From contig CAYXGF010000006.1 of NCBI GenBank assembly GCA_964464465.1, forward strand, positions 1-42,979: a DNA stretch of 42,979 nt. The letters are read 5' to 3'. Positions 8,240 to 15,276 of this stretch are shown here, one piece after another (positions within the stretch are counted from its first letter, which is position 1; every line of letters starts with the position of its first letter). Below the pieces are notes generated by a model. It did no database searches, had not been told where the DNA came from, and was given only the letters and a program-made list of their open reading frames with translations. Position numbers and translations under genes: made by a program. Origin of the DNA: UBA940 sp964464465. Lineage in GTDB: Bacteria; Bacteroidota; Bacteroidia; Bacteroidales; Rikenellaceae.

Positions 8240-9084
8240 CTTTCTGTTATCAAATCAGTTACATTCAATATGCCCGAAACGATATCCTCGTCCAGAATAT
8301 TCACCTCGGCAGTCTGCGCGCCTATCTCGGAAGCGAACACCTCCGCCACATCTCTCGGAAACTCCTTCTGGTACAGCACATAACGGACCCCCTGCGGCTT
8401 CAACCGCTCCACAAGCTCCCGCATTCGTTCTGCCGAAGGCTGTTTACCGTCGTGTTCCAGAGCAATCTGTTCGATAGAGTAATCATTCGCATAATAGGTG
8501 AATGACGGATGAAATACGACAAAAGATTCGATTCCAGAGGCAGCGATACGTGCCCCCGCAACAGAATCCAGCACTTCCAGTTTACGCACAAGAGCGTCGT
8601 ATCCCGATTTATAGGAAACAGAATCAGGATAGTGGGCGCGGATTGCGTCAAAAGCATTCAATGCCATTATTTTCAGCGCTTTCGGCGAAGTCCATATGTG
8701 CGGGTCTGCCCCGGTATGCCCTCCATGCGCCGCATGATGCGAATGTCCTCCTATCAAATCTATACCGGCACTCAGATTGACGTACTTATCTCCGTCATCG
8801 GCCAATGTCAAGTCCGACAGAATTTTCTGCTCGAAATCGATTAATCCAGTGTTGAAAACCATCTTAGAGTTATGAACATCGACCATCTGCACAGGTGTAG
8901 GCTCATATGTTTCGGCAGATGCTCCGGAGGGCAAAATGACCTCTATGCGGAAATCATCTCCGACAATCGATTCGACAATATATTTCAAAGGAGGAATGCT
9001 GACAATCAAAATATTATCAGTATCCCGCATATTGTTTCCACACGAAACAAGAAACAATATGCAACAAACTAACGCGCGTTTCAA
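8236..9084 (-). CDS. znuA: Metal-binding lipoprotein of ABC importer
   Basis: This cluster 9 (ZnuA/TroA-like) receptor binds a divalent metal outside the inner membrane. I place the start at a TTG (9084) because it gives a compact lipoprotein signal, MKRALVCCILFLVSC, with lipidated Cys15. A TAnnTTTG promoter element (9114-9121) lies inside the longer open frame that begins at 9189, so that longer protein could not come from this promoter. The product is then 282 aa. A His-rich loop (GGHSHHAAHGGHTG, near residues 113-126) and DPHIW supply metal ligands, and VVFHPSFTYY supplies a third His. The usual first ligand His is replaced by Glu58 in SAETYEP. Zinc is likely but manganese or iron cannot be excluded. 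Confidence 0.88.
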   Translation of the reverse strand: MKRALVCCILFLVSCGNNMRDTDNILIVSIPPLKYIVESIVGDDFRIEVILPSGASAETYEPTPVQMVDVHNSKMVFNTGLIDFEQKILSDLTLADDGDKYVNLSAGIDLIGGHSHHAAHGGHTGADPHIWTSPKALKIMALNAFDAIRAHYPDSVSYKSGYDALVRKLEVLDSVAGARIAASGIESFVVFHPSFTYYANDYSIEQIALEHDGKQPSAERMRELVERLKPQGVRYVLYQKEFPRDVAEVFASEIGAQTAEVNILDEDIVSGILNVTDLITER

Positions 9085-9113
9085 AACAAAATTTATAGTA
9101 TCGATAACATTTG

Positions 9114-9121
9114 CAAAGTTA
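9114..9121 (-). promoter_or_regulatory. -7 element for the metal importer genes
   Basis: Reading the - strand, TAACTTTG (bases 9121 to 9114) is an exact TAnnTTTG. The -33 position 19 bases upstream reads CATG, a poor match. Transcription should begin near 9107, about 23 bases before the TTG start at 9084. This supports the short signal-peptide form of the binding protein. Confidence 0.55.
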
Positions 9122-9144
9122 TAAAAGAACATGCCTAAACCATG

Positions 9145-9447
9145 CATAAAATCACATTTCGACACAAAAATTTCTCTTTCCGCGTCCACTATTTAACATA
9201 ATGGCAGTATTGAGTCAAATTAAAAGTACTACACCGTCAATAATTCTGACATTTTTTCCATGATTAATGTCAGGCATTCACAATTAGATTATCAGAATCT
9301 AAAATTGATTGAAAAAAATTCAGTTCTCCGATGCAATATTGCATCAACAAGACACAGACGACGTTCAATCCGAAAAACAGATAAACAAGCAACACGGCTG
9401 CCTATATATAAGGTAAGCCCTCTCGCGCAAAAGCACACGCAGAATTG
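9145..9447. other. AT-rich intergenic region with palindromes
   Basis: No gene is supported between the metal importer promoter and the end of the XRE regulator gene. An inverted repeat CTGACATT (9246-9253) / AATGTCAG (9266-9273) with a 12-nt loop sits here. A perfect 16-bp palindrome GATGCAATATTGCATC lies at 9330-9345. The former could end the regulator transcript coming from the right; the latter looks like a dimer-binding operator. A T-rich run on the - strand (bases 9320-9314) follows the 16-bp palindrome. Base composition is clearly lower in GC than in the flanking genes. Confidence 0.5.
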
Positions 9448-9891
9448 TCACCGCCGAACTTTATATACCTTACAGCTGTTATCCCGGTAACAAATTATTA
9501 TATTATCCGCTTCGGATAAATCTTCACCAGGAAGCCCGGCAAACGCAGATATTTCCTCATTCACTTCTGCCGGAATCATATCTACGTTATCGGGTTCATC
9601 CCGTCGGCTGGAAACAACGGCATCCGGTTCTGCAAACAAATCATCGGGAACAGAAGAAACGGCACCCTTAGTTTTGGCCTGCTCCCTGTACATGGGACCT
9701 TTTTCCAGAAGCAGCCATTCAGGATTAACGGAAGGGAAGCGAGACAGAATCTTGACAATAAAATCATAACTCGGTTTGTTACGCCCACTCATAATATGCG
9801 AAATTCCGGAAGCCTGAATTTCCAAAATCTCAGCAAGACGGGTAGAATTGAGTCCTTCGGCTTTCATCAGTTTTCGCAGCCTGTTCTTCAT
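9448..9891 (-). CDS. XRE-family helix-turn-helix regulator
   Basis: This is a DNA-binding regulator of 147 aa. Residues about 5-60 form an XRE/Cro-type helix-turn-helix: LRKLMKAEGLNSTRLAEIL is helices 1-2, IQASGISHIMSGRNKPS the recognition part, then PEWLLLEKGPM closes the domain. After about residue 65 follows a long acidic, Ser/Asp/Glu-rich linker and a short basic C-terminus (CYRDNSCKVYKVRR). No S24 peptidase or ligand domain is visible. ATG 9891 is preferred to an upstream in-frame ATG at 9954, since a consensus promoter (9911-9941) places the transcript start near 9904. The leader is therefore only about 12 nt. The gene stands alone in an AT-rich island full of TTACAT palindromes, likely its own operators (inference). 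Confidence 0.85.
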   Translation of the reverse strand: MKNRLRKLMKAEGLNSTRLAEILEIQASGISHIMSGRNKPSYDFIVKILSRFPSVNPEWLLLEKGPMYREQAKTKGAVSSVPDDLFAEPDAVVSSRRDEPDNVDMIPAEVNEEISAFAGLPGEDLSEADNIIICYRDNSCKVYKVRR

Positions 9892-9910
9892 GTTTTTCCA
9901 TATTTTTTTA

Positions 9911-9941
9911 CAAATATACATCTTTACATTTATAAAACAAA
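9911..9941 (-). promoter_or_regulatory. Consensus promoter of the XRE regulator
   Basis: On the - strand TTTG (9941-9938), 19 bases, then TATATTTG (9918-9911) match the Bacteroidota promoter consensus at every base. A matched inverted pair TTTACATTT (9923-9931) and AAATGTAAA (9953-9961), centres 30 bases apart, brackets the -33 element, which suggests autoregulation. Confidence 0.8.
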
Positions 9942-9961
9942 ATTTATTTGACAAATGTAAA
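9923..9961. promoter_or_regulatory. Putative autoregulatory operator pair
   Basis: TTTACATTT (9923-9931) and its exact reverse complement AAATGTAAA (9953-9961) are spaced 21 bases apart (three helical turns centre to centre) across the regulator promoter. The same TTACA/TGTAA half-sites recur through the next 430 bases. Binding by the adjacent XRE protein is inference from position and symmetry. Confidence 0.45.
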
Positions 9962-10298
9962 TAAATATGCCTACTCCTGGTTCGTTACATATGTCAATAT
10001 CCTGGCGGTATTATTTACATATCTACAAAACAATATCTCCCGATTATTCATATAAATGCTATAAATATCTGATAAATCAGCTATTAAACGTCATATTTAC
10101 ACACAATACGCCGAATTGCGGCCATATTAGGCATTAGTCAACAAACAACATTAATAAATACATTATATAACATATATAATACACTGATATTACAATAAAT
10201 ATACTCGAAAAGTAATTCATTGAACAGCCCGCTGGCGCGCTGGATTTTGCGAAAATTGTCGATTTAAAAATTATACATATGTCAGCAGAAAAACCGGA
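9962..10298. other. AT-rich gene-free island with TTACAT half-sites
   Basis: No convincing gene is present. TTACA half-sites occur at 9985-9989 (in TTACATATGTCA), 10015-10019, 10097-10101 and 10190-10194, and a related ATACATATGTCA is at 10273-10284. A small GC-rich patch, CCGCTGGCGCGCTGG at 10230-10244, stands out in otherwise AT-rich DNA. A GTG-initiated frame of 67 codons on the - strand (10337-10134) contains a hydrophobic C-terminal stretch but has no good ribosome site spacing and I do not call it. Confidence 0.5.
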
Positions 10299-10329
10299 TT
10301 TCACATTACACTTGTAACTAATATATTTG
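10299..10329 (+). promoter_or_regulatory. Candidate rightward promoter with embedded palindrome
   Basis: TTTC (10299-10302), 19 bases, TATATTTG (10322-10329) match the Bacteroidota promoter at all but one base. The spacer holds the near-palindrome TTACACTTGTAA (10306-10317), and a perfect palindrome TTACATATGTAA (10362-10373) lies about 30 bases after the expected start. This is the layout of a repressible promoter. No annotated + strand gene follows, only the terminator at 10456-10488. Confidence 0.45.
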
Positions 10330-10361
10330 CAATACACCTCCTCGGTCTCGCTCCTTATGCG

Positions 10362-10373
10362 TTACATATGTAA
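10362..10373. promoter_or_regulatory. Perfect palindrome TTACATATGTAA
   Basis: This 12-bp perfect dyad is the clearest copy of the motif that recurs at 9985, 10273 and 10306 and as separated halves at the regulator promoter. A further TGTAA follows at 10381-10385. It is likely an operator for the nearby XRE protein, which is not shown directly. Confidence 0.45.
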
Positions 10374-10455
10374 ATTATGATGTAAATTGTCGTTATTCTG
10401 TATAAGATATGATAAAGATACCCATCCTTAGACTATATGGATTTATATTATGTTA

Positions 10456-10488
10456 AAGAGGGATACGCAAAGCATGCATATCCCTCTT
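10456..10488 (-). terminator. Terminator of the recA-relA-HIT operon
   Basis: AAGAGGGATA (10456-10465) pairs perfectly with TATCCCTCTT (10479-10488) around a 13-nt loop, 41 bases beyond the HIT gene stop. The + side is followed by ATTTT, so it can act in both directions. Confidence 0.7.
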
Positions 10489-10528
10489 ATTTTCACACAT
10501 ATAAAGCCGCGCAAGACGGCCGCCGGAA

Positions 10529-10915
10529 TTACAATTTCAGCTTATCGGATATAGCAGAAAATTCCTCTGCCGTAAGAGTGAGTTTTTCCTTCCTGAAATC
10601 AACATCATTTTCACTGTTCATCGGTATCAGATGTATATGCGCGTGCGGAACTTCGAGTCCCAGAACCACACAAGCGACCTTGCGGCAACCGGTAACATCC
10701 TTTATACGCCCTGCCACCCTTTTGGCAAATACCATCATCTCCGCAAGCAATTCATCATCCAAATCGAAGAAGTAATCGACCTCAGTCTTGGGCACGACAA
10801 GAGTGTGTCCCTCGGCCAAAGGATTTATATCCAGAAATGCAAAAAAACGGTCATCCTCCGCCACCTTGTAGCAGGGAATCTCACCATTGACTATTCGTGT
10901 AAAAATTGATGCCAT
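10529..10915 (-). CDS. HIT-family nucleotide hydrolase
   Basis: Histidine triad proteins hydrolyse the phosphoramidate or phosphodiester bonds of nucleotide conjugates, such as AMP-lysine in Hint-type members. The 128 aa protein has the usual start SIFTRIVNGEIPCYKV, the mid-domain FLDINPLAEGHTLVVPK, and the catalytic triad HAHIHLIP near residue 93. The Hint-type length and sequence suggest a purine nucleoside phosphoramidase. I chose ATG 10915, where family similarity begins, over an ATG at 10933 that would overlap the upstream gene. It is the last gene of the bcp-recA-relA series and ends just before a strong terminator. Confidence 0.93.
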   Translation of the reverse strand: MASIFTRIVNGEIPCYKVAEDDRFFAFLDINPLAEGHTLVVPKTEVDYFFDLDDELLAEMMVFAKRVAGRIKDVTGCRKVACVVLGLEVPHAHIHLIPMNSENDVDFRKEKLTLTAEEFSAISDKLKL

Positions 10916-10929
10916 CGATGATATTATAT

Positions 10930-11385
10930 TCAATATTGTTCAAATTTCGGTGTTAGGATTTCGGCCTCTATAACGGCTCTCCGCAAATCGAACTCGAAGC
11001 CATTGACATCCGTTTCAGACAAAGGTTCTGCGCTCTTTTGCGGCTCGGGTTTAGAATGCATGGACATACTTTTCGTAATACTGCTGTTGTCCGTTGCCAT
11101 AACGGCAGCAGCTTGCTGAGGATTGTCTACCGTATTGTCTGTCTTACGACGGTGCCTGACATGCTGCGGAAGCACATCGGCCGGCAAATCATGCAACTCC
11201 GGCGCCGACACCGGCACCTCAGTCTCTCCATAACTCCTATCCTTGAAAACAGGACGAGACGAACCGGCAGCCGGACGGGGAAATTCTATCTCTCGCTTAC
11301 GTTTGTTTGCCTCCTTACGGCTTTTTCTGACCGAACTGACAACCATCACGGTCACAAACAACAATATAGTGACTATATCGCTCAT
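10930..11385 (-). CDS. Hypothetical protein with N-terminal membrane anchor
   Basis: No named family is recognised. The 151 aa product starts with one hydrophobic segment (about residues 4-18, IVTILLFVTVMVVSS), then a strongly basic run (RKSRKEANKRKRE), which predicts an N-out, C-in single-pass anchor. The middle, about residues 38-125, is Pro, Ser and His rich and probably disordered. The final 20 residues (FEFDLRRAVIEAEILTPKF) look ordered and are the part most likely to be conserved. It lies 13 bases after relA/spoT and 14 before the HIT gene in the same direction, so it belongs to that operon. A scaffold or docking role would be speculation. Confidence 0.75.
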   Translation of the reverse strand: MSDIVTILLFVTVMVVSSVRKSRKEANKRKREIEFPRPAAGSSRPVFKDRSYGETEVPVSAPELHDLPADVLPQHVRHRRKTDNTVDNPQQAAAVMATDNSSITKSMSMHSKPEPQKSAEPLSETDVNGFEFDLRRAVIEAEILTPKFEQY

Positions 11386-11398
11386 ATTCTAAATTGTA

Positions 11399-13633
11399 TC
11401 AATTCTGTATTCTTTTCACCAGCTCTACGCCTTTTATCTTACGCAAGCGGTTGATGACAAGATTCAGGGCCTCGATATTGGTGACATAAATACTTATCGT
11501 ACCCTCGAAAATCCCGTCATGGCTCTGTATTTTAAGTTCACGGATATTGATGCTCAGCTGTCCGGTAATAACTTCCGCCAGGTCCATCAGTATTCCGATT
11601 CTGTCAACTCCGCGAATCTCTATAATTGACAGATACGACATCATCTTATGGCTGGACCACTTTATGTCGCCGACGATATTCTCGCCATGTTGAGACGCCA
11701 GCCGTGTCAGTTCGCTGCAACTCGTCTTGTGGACCGTGATTTCGCCCGTCGAAGGCTCCTTGTAGCCGGTCACATCGTCTCCTGGAATAGGAATGCAACA
11801 TTCTGCGATACGGAACTTGGGCTGCGAGCTGTCCACATCGTATTCATCGCCACCGCCCACATACGTACTGCCACTGCCGGTATTCGAATCGTCGCTATCC
11901 TCGTTTTTCTTCTTTCCGAGAAAGAAAGTCCAGAATTTCAGCATCTTGTTCGCAGAATTCTGTCTGAGAATATCCTGAATGCCGTCAAGCGTTATTATCT
12001 CCGCACCGAGTTTGCTGTAAAACTCATCCTTATTCGAACATTCGTAAGCCGGAAGCAGCTTCCGGAACACCCGCGCACTCGGAGTTATCCCCAGTTCCTG
12101 CATCCGCCGTTCGAAAATCTCTATTCCGCGTTCGATATTATTCTCTCTGTGACGTTTCAGATAGTTCTTAATATACTGTTTGGCTTTTGGCGTGGCTACA
12201 TGGTCCAGCCACTCCAAAGTCGGATGAGTGCTCTCCGAAGTCAGAATCTCCACCTGGTCGCCGTTGCTCAGCGGCGTAAATATCGAATCTATCTTATGAT
12301 TCACCTTTGCGCCTATGGCCTTGGCTCCCAGTTTTGAATGAATATCGTAAGCGAAATCCAGCACGGTAGCCCCCTTAGGCATGCGGCGAGCCTCGCCCTT
12401 AGGTGTGAATACGACAATTTCCGAGGCATACAGCGAACGCTGGAAATTGTCGAGAAAATCCACCGCGTTTTCGGTAGGGCTGCTCAGCGCATCCCTTATC
12501 TTCTGCAACCAACTGTCGAACGCCGGGTCGTTGGCGACTCCGTCCGGTTCGTATTTATGCTTCCAATGCACAGCCAGACCGTGCTCTGCTATGTAATCCA
12601 TTCTGCGCGAGCGAATCTGCACCTCGACCCAGATTCCGTCGGGTCCCATAACGGTAGTATGCAACGCCTCGTAACCGTTGGCTTTCGGATATGTAATCCA
12701 GTCCCGCAGTCTGTCCGGACGGCTCGTATATATGTCCGTGACAAGTTCATATATATGCCAGCACTGGCTTCGCTCCGGAATTATGGGCGAGGGGTCGAAC
12801 ACTACGCGCACCGCGAACAGGTCGTATATCTCCTCGAACGGAATCTGCTTCGAGTGCATCTTCGACCATATGGAATAGATGCTTTTGACACGGCCCGATA
12901 TCTCGAACTCTACCCCGCTCTCCTGTAATTTCTTTATTATCGGAGCATTGAACTTGTCGATAAACTCTTTGCGGGCGGCATGCGTCTCTTCGATTTTCCG
13001 GGCAATCTGCTCGTACTGCTCCGGGAATCTGTATTTCAGGCTCAAATCTTCCAGCTCGCTCTTTATCGAGAACAGCCCCAGGCGGTAAGCCAGCGGCGCG
13101 AACAGATAAATCGTCTCGCTCGTTATCTTAATCTGCTTATGGCGCGGCATCGAGCCGAGCGTCCGCATATTGTGAAGCCGGTCGGCAATCTTTATCAGTA
13201 TGACCCTCACATCGTCCAGAAGCGTGAGCAACATCTTGCGGAACGATTCGGCCTGCTGCGAGGTTTCGGAATTGAATACGCCGGAAATCTTCGTAAGTCC
13301 GTCGACCATAGAGGCAATCTTGGAGCCGAACATGGCATCCATGTCCTCTATCGTATATTCTGTGTCCTCGACCACATCGTGCAGGAGCGAAGCCACAACG
13401 GACTTCACCCCCAGCCCGATTTCGTCCACACAGATTTTGGCGACGGCTATCGGATGCAGTATATAAGGTTCCCCGGAACGGCGCCGGACACCCTTGTGAG
13501 CGTCCTTGGCCAGTTTGAAAGCTCTGGTAATTACCTCCCAATCCTGCTCGCTGCTGCATATCTTCCTGCAACTGGCAAACAACTCCTCCTTCTTCTCGGA
13601 GATAAGTATTTCATCCTCCTGCGTATATTCCAT
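11399..13633 (-). CDS. relA: Bifunctional (p)ppGpp synthetase/hydrolase (RelA/SpoT)
   Basis: This Rsh enzyme makes and breaks the alarmone (p)ppGpp during starvation. The 744 aa protein has an intact hydrolase HD domain (His85-Asp86 in LLHDVVEDT), so it is not a synthetase-only RelA. The synthetase domain follows (GRVKSIYSIWSKM, DLFAVRVVFD, and WVEVQIRS after ALHTTVMGPDG). A TGS domain lies around 410-475 (VVFTPKGEARRMPKGATVLD). The C-terminus has a Cys/His-bearing zinc-finger-like part (AECCIPIPGDDVTGY, HKTSCSEL) and an ACT domain in the last 80 residues. It follows recA by 13 bases in the same direction. Confidence 0.96.
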   Translation of the reverse strand: MEYTQEDEILISEKKEELFASCRKICSSEQDWEVITRAFKLAKDAHKGVRRRSGEPYILHPIAVAKICVDEIGLGVKSVVASLLHDVVEDTEYTIEDMDAMFGSKIASMVDGLTKISGVFNSETSQQAESFRKMLLTLLDDVRVILIKIADRLHNMRTLGSMPRHKQIKITSETIYLFAPLAYRLGLFSIKSELEDLSLKYRFPEQYEQIARKIEETHAARKEFIDKFNAPIIKKLQESGVEFEISGRVKSIYSIWSKMHSKQIPFEEIYDLFAVRVVFDPSPIIPERSQCWHIYELVTDIYTSRPDRLRDWITYPKANGYEALHTTVMGPDGIWVEVQIRSRRMDYIAEHGLAVHWKHKYEPDGVANDPAFDSWLQKIRDALSSPTENAVDFLDNFQRSLYASEIVVFTPKGEARRMPKGATVLDFAYDIHSKLGAKAIGAKVNHKIDSIFTPLSNGDQVEILTSESTHPTLEWLDHVATPKAKQYIKNYLKRHRENNIERGIEIFERRMQELGITPSARVFRKLLPAYECSNKDEFYSKLGAEIITLDGIQDILRQNSANKMLKFWTFFLGKKKNEDSDDSNTGSGSTYVGGGDEYDVDSSQPKFRIAECCIPIPGDDVTGYKEPSTGEITVHKTSCSELTRLASQHGENIVGDIKWSSHKMMSYLSIIEIRGVDRIGILMDLAEVITGQLSINIRELKIQSHDGIFEGTISIYVTNIEALNLVINRLRKIKGVELVKRIQN

Positions 13634-13646
13634 ATTTCGTAGAGAG

Positions 13647-14654
13647 CTACTGCTGCTGTTTCTCGCTCATAGCCTGACGGACATTTGCTTCTATCTCCTC
13701 TGCAAGTTCCGTACTTGTTTTTAGCAACTCCTTCACGGCATCGCGTCCCTGTCCCAGCTTGCGCTCTCCGTACGAGAACCACGAGCCGCTCTTCTTGATT
13801 ACACCGTAGTCGACACCCAAATCGATAATCTCGCCTATCTTTGAGATTCCCTCGCCGTACATGATATCGAATTCGGCTCTGCGGAACGGAGGCGCGACCT
13901 TGTTCTTGACAACCTTCACCTTGGCACGCGCACCGAGTTGCTCCTCGCCGTCCTTTATGCTCGACGACTTGCGGATGTCGATTCTCACACTGGCATAAAA
14001 TTTCAGCGCGTTACCGCCAGTCGTAGTCTCGGGATTGCCGTATGCGATTCCTATCTTGTCACGCAACTGGTTGATAAAGATACATACAGTCTTGGTTTTC
14101 GATATACTTGCCGTCAGCTTACGCAGGGCCTGCGACATAAGACGCGCCTGCAATCCCATCTTCGACTCGCCCATCTCGCCTTCTATTTCGGCTTTGGGCG
14201 TAAGCGCCGCCACGGAGTCTATAACTATTATATCTATGGCACTCGACCGAATCAGACTGTCGGCAATTTCCAACGCCTGCTCTCCGTTGTCCGGCTGCGA
14301 GACAAGAAGATTGTCCACATCGACACCGAGTTTGCGGGCATAGAAACTGTCGAAGGCATGCTCCGCATCTATGAATGCGGCAATACCTCCGTTTTTCTGA
14401 GCCTCGGCAATGGCGTGTATAGCCAGAGTGGTCTTACCCGAAGATTCGGGACCGAAAATTTCCACAACGCGGCCTTTCGGATAACCGCCCACCCCCAATG
14501 CTATGTCGAGCGTTATCGAACCGGTAGGAATAACCGCCACATCCTCGATAGATTCGCTGTTCATTCTCATTATGGAGCCTTTGCCGAAATCCTTTTCGAT
14601 TTTATCCATTACGGCATTCAATACTTTGAGCTTGTCCGGGTTTACCTGTGCCAT
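13647..14654 (-). CDS. recA: Recombinase RecA
   Basis: RecA coats single-stranded DNA, drives strand exchange and stimulates LexA-type self-cleavage. The 335 aa protein carries MAW motif GKGSIMRM near residue 20, Walker A GPESSGKTT around 67, DIIVIDSVAALTPKAEIEGE (Walker B and L1 start), the DNA-binding L2 region after INQLRDKIGIAYGNPETTTGG, and the usual C-terminus. All are intact. It lies 21 bases downstream of bcp and 13 upstream of relA/spoT, so these share a transcript. I see no obvious LexA box, but such boxes vary in this phylum. Confidence 0.98.
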   Translation of the reverse strand: MAQVNPDKLKVLNAVMDKIEKDFGKGSIMRMNSESIEDVAVIPTGSITLDIALGVGGYPKGRVVEIFGPESSGKTTLAIHAIAEAQKNGGIAAFIDAEHAFDSFYARKLGVDVDNLLVSQPDNGEQALEIADSLIRSSAIDIIVIDSVAALTPKAEIEGEMGESKMGLQARLMSQALRKLTASISKTKTVCIFINQLRDKIGIAYGNPETTTGGNALKFYASVRIDIRKSSSIKDGEEQLGARAKVKVVKNKVAPPFRRAEFDIMYGEGISKIGEIIDLGVDYGVIKKSGSWFSYGERKLGQGRDAVKELLKTSTELAEEIEANVRQAMSEKQQQ

Positions 14655-14675
14655 GATTATATTCTTGAATATTTA

Positions 14676-15137
14676 TTATTTATACGATTCTGCTATCTGT
14701 CTCCAATGATTCTTGGTGTCGACCTTATCGAACACCTTCTCCACCACACCGTCGGCATCGATTACGAACGTTGTCCGCAATATGCCCATATATGTGCGGC
14801 CGTACATCTTCTTCTCCGCCCAGACTCCGAATCCCTGAGCCATAACCTTTTCCGTGTCGGCCAGAAGCCGAAAATTGAGCGAGTGCCTGCATATGAAGCC
14901 CTTGTGCGATTTCTGGGAGTCGGGACTCACACCGACGATATCGAACCCCATTTCAGCCAGCGCATCGCGGCCGTCCCTAAGACTCTGCGCTTCGAGCGTG
15001 CAGCCCGAGGTGTTGTCTTTCGGATAGAAATAGAGTATGGTCCGCCGTCCCGAGAACGACCGGGAAGTCACTGTATTGCCGTCCTGGTCGAACACTTCGA
15101 ACTCAGGTATCCTTTCACCGACTTTGAGTACTGACAT
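14676..15137 (-). CDS. bcp: Peroxiredoxin, Bcp/PrxQ family
   Basis: This thiol peroxidase reduces hydrogen and alkyl peroxides with thioredoxin. The 153 aa protein has the peroxidatic cysteine in YPKDNTSGCTLEAQSLRDG, with the conserved Thr, Pro-like and downstream Arg context of the family. The resolving cysteine that many PrxQ members have five residues later (CxxxxC) is absent; Gln stands there. Another Cys occurs in GFICRHSL near residue 81, which might resolve, or the enzyme may work as a one-Cys form. It heads the bcp-recA-relA series, with a promoter about 30 bases upstream. Confidence 0.92.
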   Translation of the reverse strand: MSVLKVGERIPEFEVFDQDGNTVTSRSFSGRRTILYFYPKDNTSGCTLEAQSLRDGRDALAEMGFDIVGVSPDSQKSHKGFICRHSLNFRLLADTEKVMAQGFGVWAEKKMYGRTYMGILRTTFVIDADGVVEKVFDKVDTKNHWRQIAESYK

Positions 15138-15165
15138 AAATCGAATATTGAAGAAAAATGATTTG

Positions 15166-15197
15166 TAAAATTAGGAATATTCCAGAAAAGAAACAAA
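15166..15197 (-). promoter_or_regulatory. Candidate promoter for bcp-recA-relA operon
   Basis: On the - strand TTTG (15197-15194), 20 bases, TAATTTTA (15173-15166) differs from the Bacteroidota consensus at the last base of the -7 element and by one base in spacing. The start would fall near 15159, about 22 bases before the bcp ATG. Confidence 0.45.
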
Positions 15198-15276
15198 ACT
15201 TTCCGCCCCTATATATCATCCGCATCGCAAAAAAGAGTACGCAACCCTTTTTCAGACAGCCGCACGACCGTCCGGA

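Larger units (their letters stand above)
10336..10490 (+). ncRNA. Candidate short RNA between promoter and terminator
   Basis: A transcript from the promoter at 10299-10329 would start near 10336 and end at the hairpin 10456-10488, about 150 nt, with no good coding frame inside it. I recognise no known RNA family. The hairpin may exist only to end the oppositely directed HIT transcript, so existence of this RNA is inference from the promoter-terminator pair. Confidence 0.25.

Noticed and set aside
10134..10337. A 67-codon GTG-started frame on the - strand with a hydrophobic C-terminus
   Set aside because: The ribosome-site-like GAGGAG directly abuts the GTG, codon use reflects plain AT-richness, and no homologous feature is evident.
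10331..10366. Weak similarity of the reverse complement of this stretch to 42331-42352 (shared ACGCA, GGAGCG and GAGG blocks)
   Set aside because: The matches are short and spaced differently, so they do not show a repeat; a genome-wide search would be needed to claim an interspersed element.
10437..10775. A 112-codon + strand frame after the candidate rightward promoter
   Set aside because: It runs through the terminator hairpin and then antisense into the HIT gene, and the product looks like a shadow. It would have been the obvious target of the promoter at 10299-10329, but I cannot support it.
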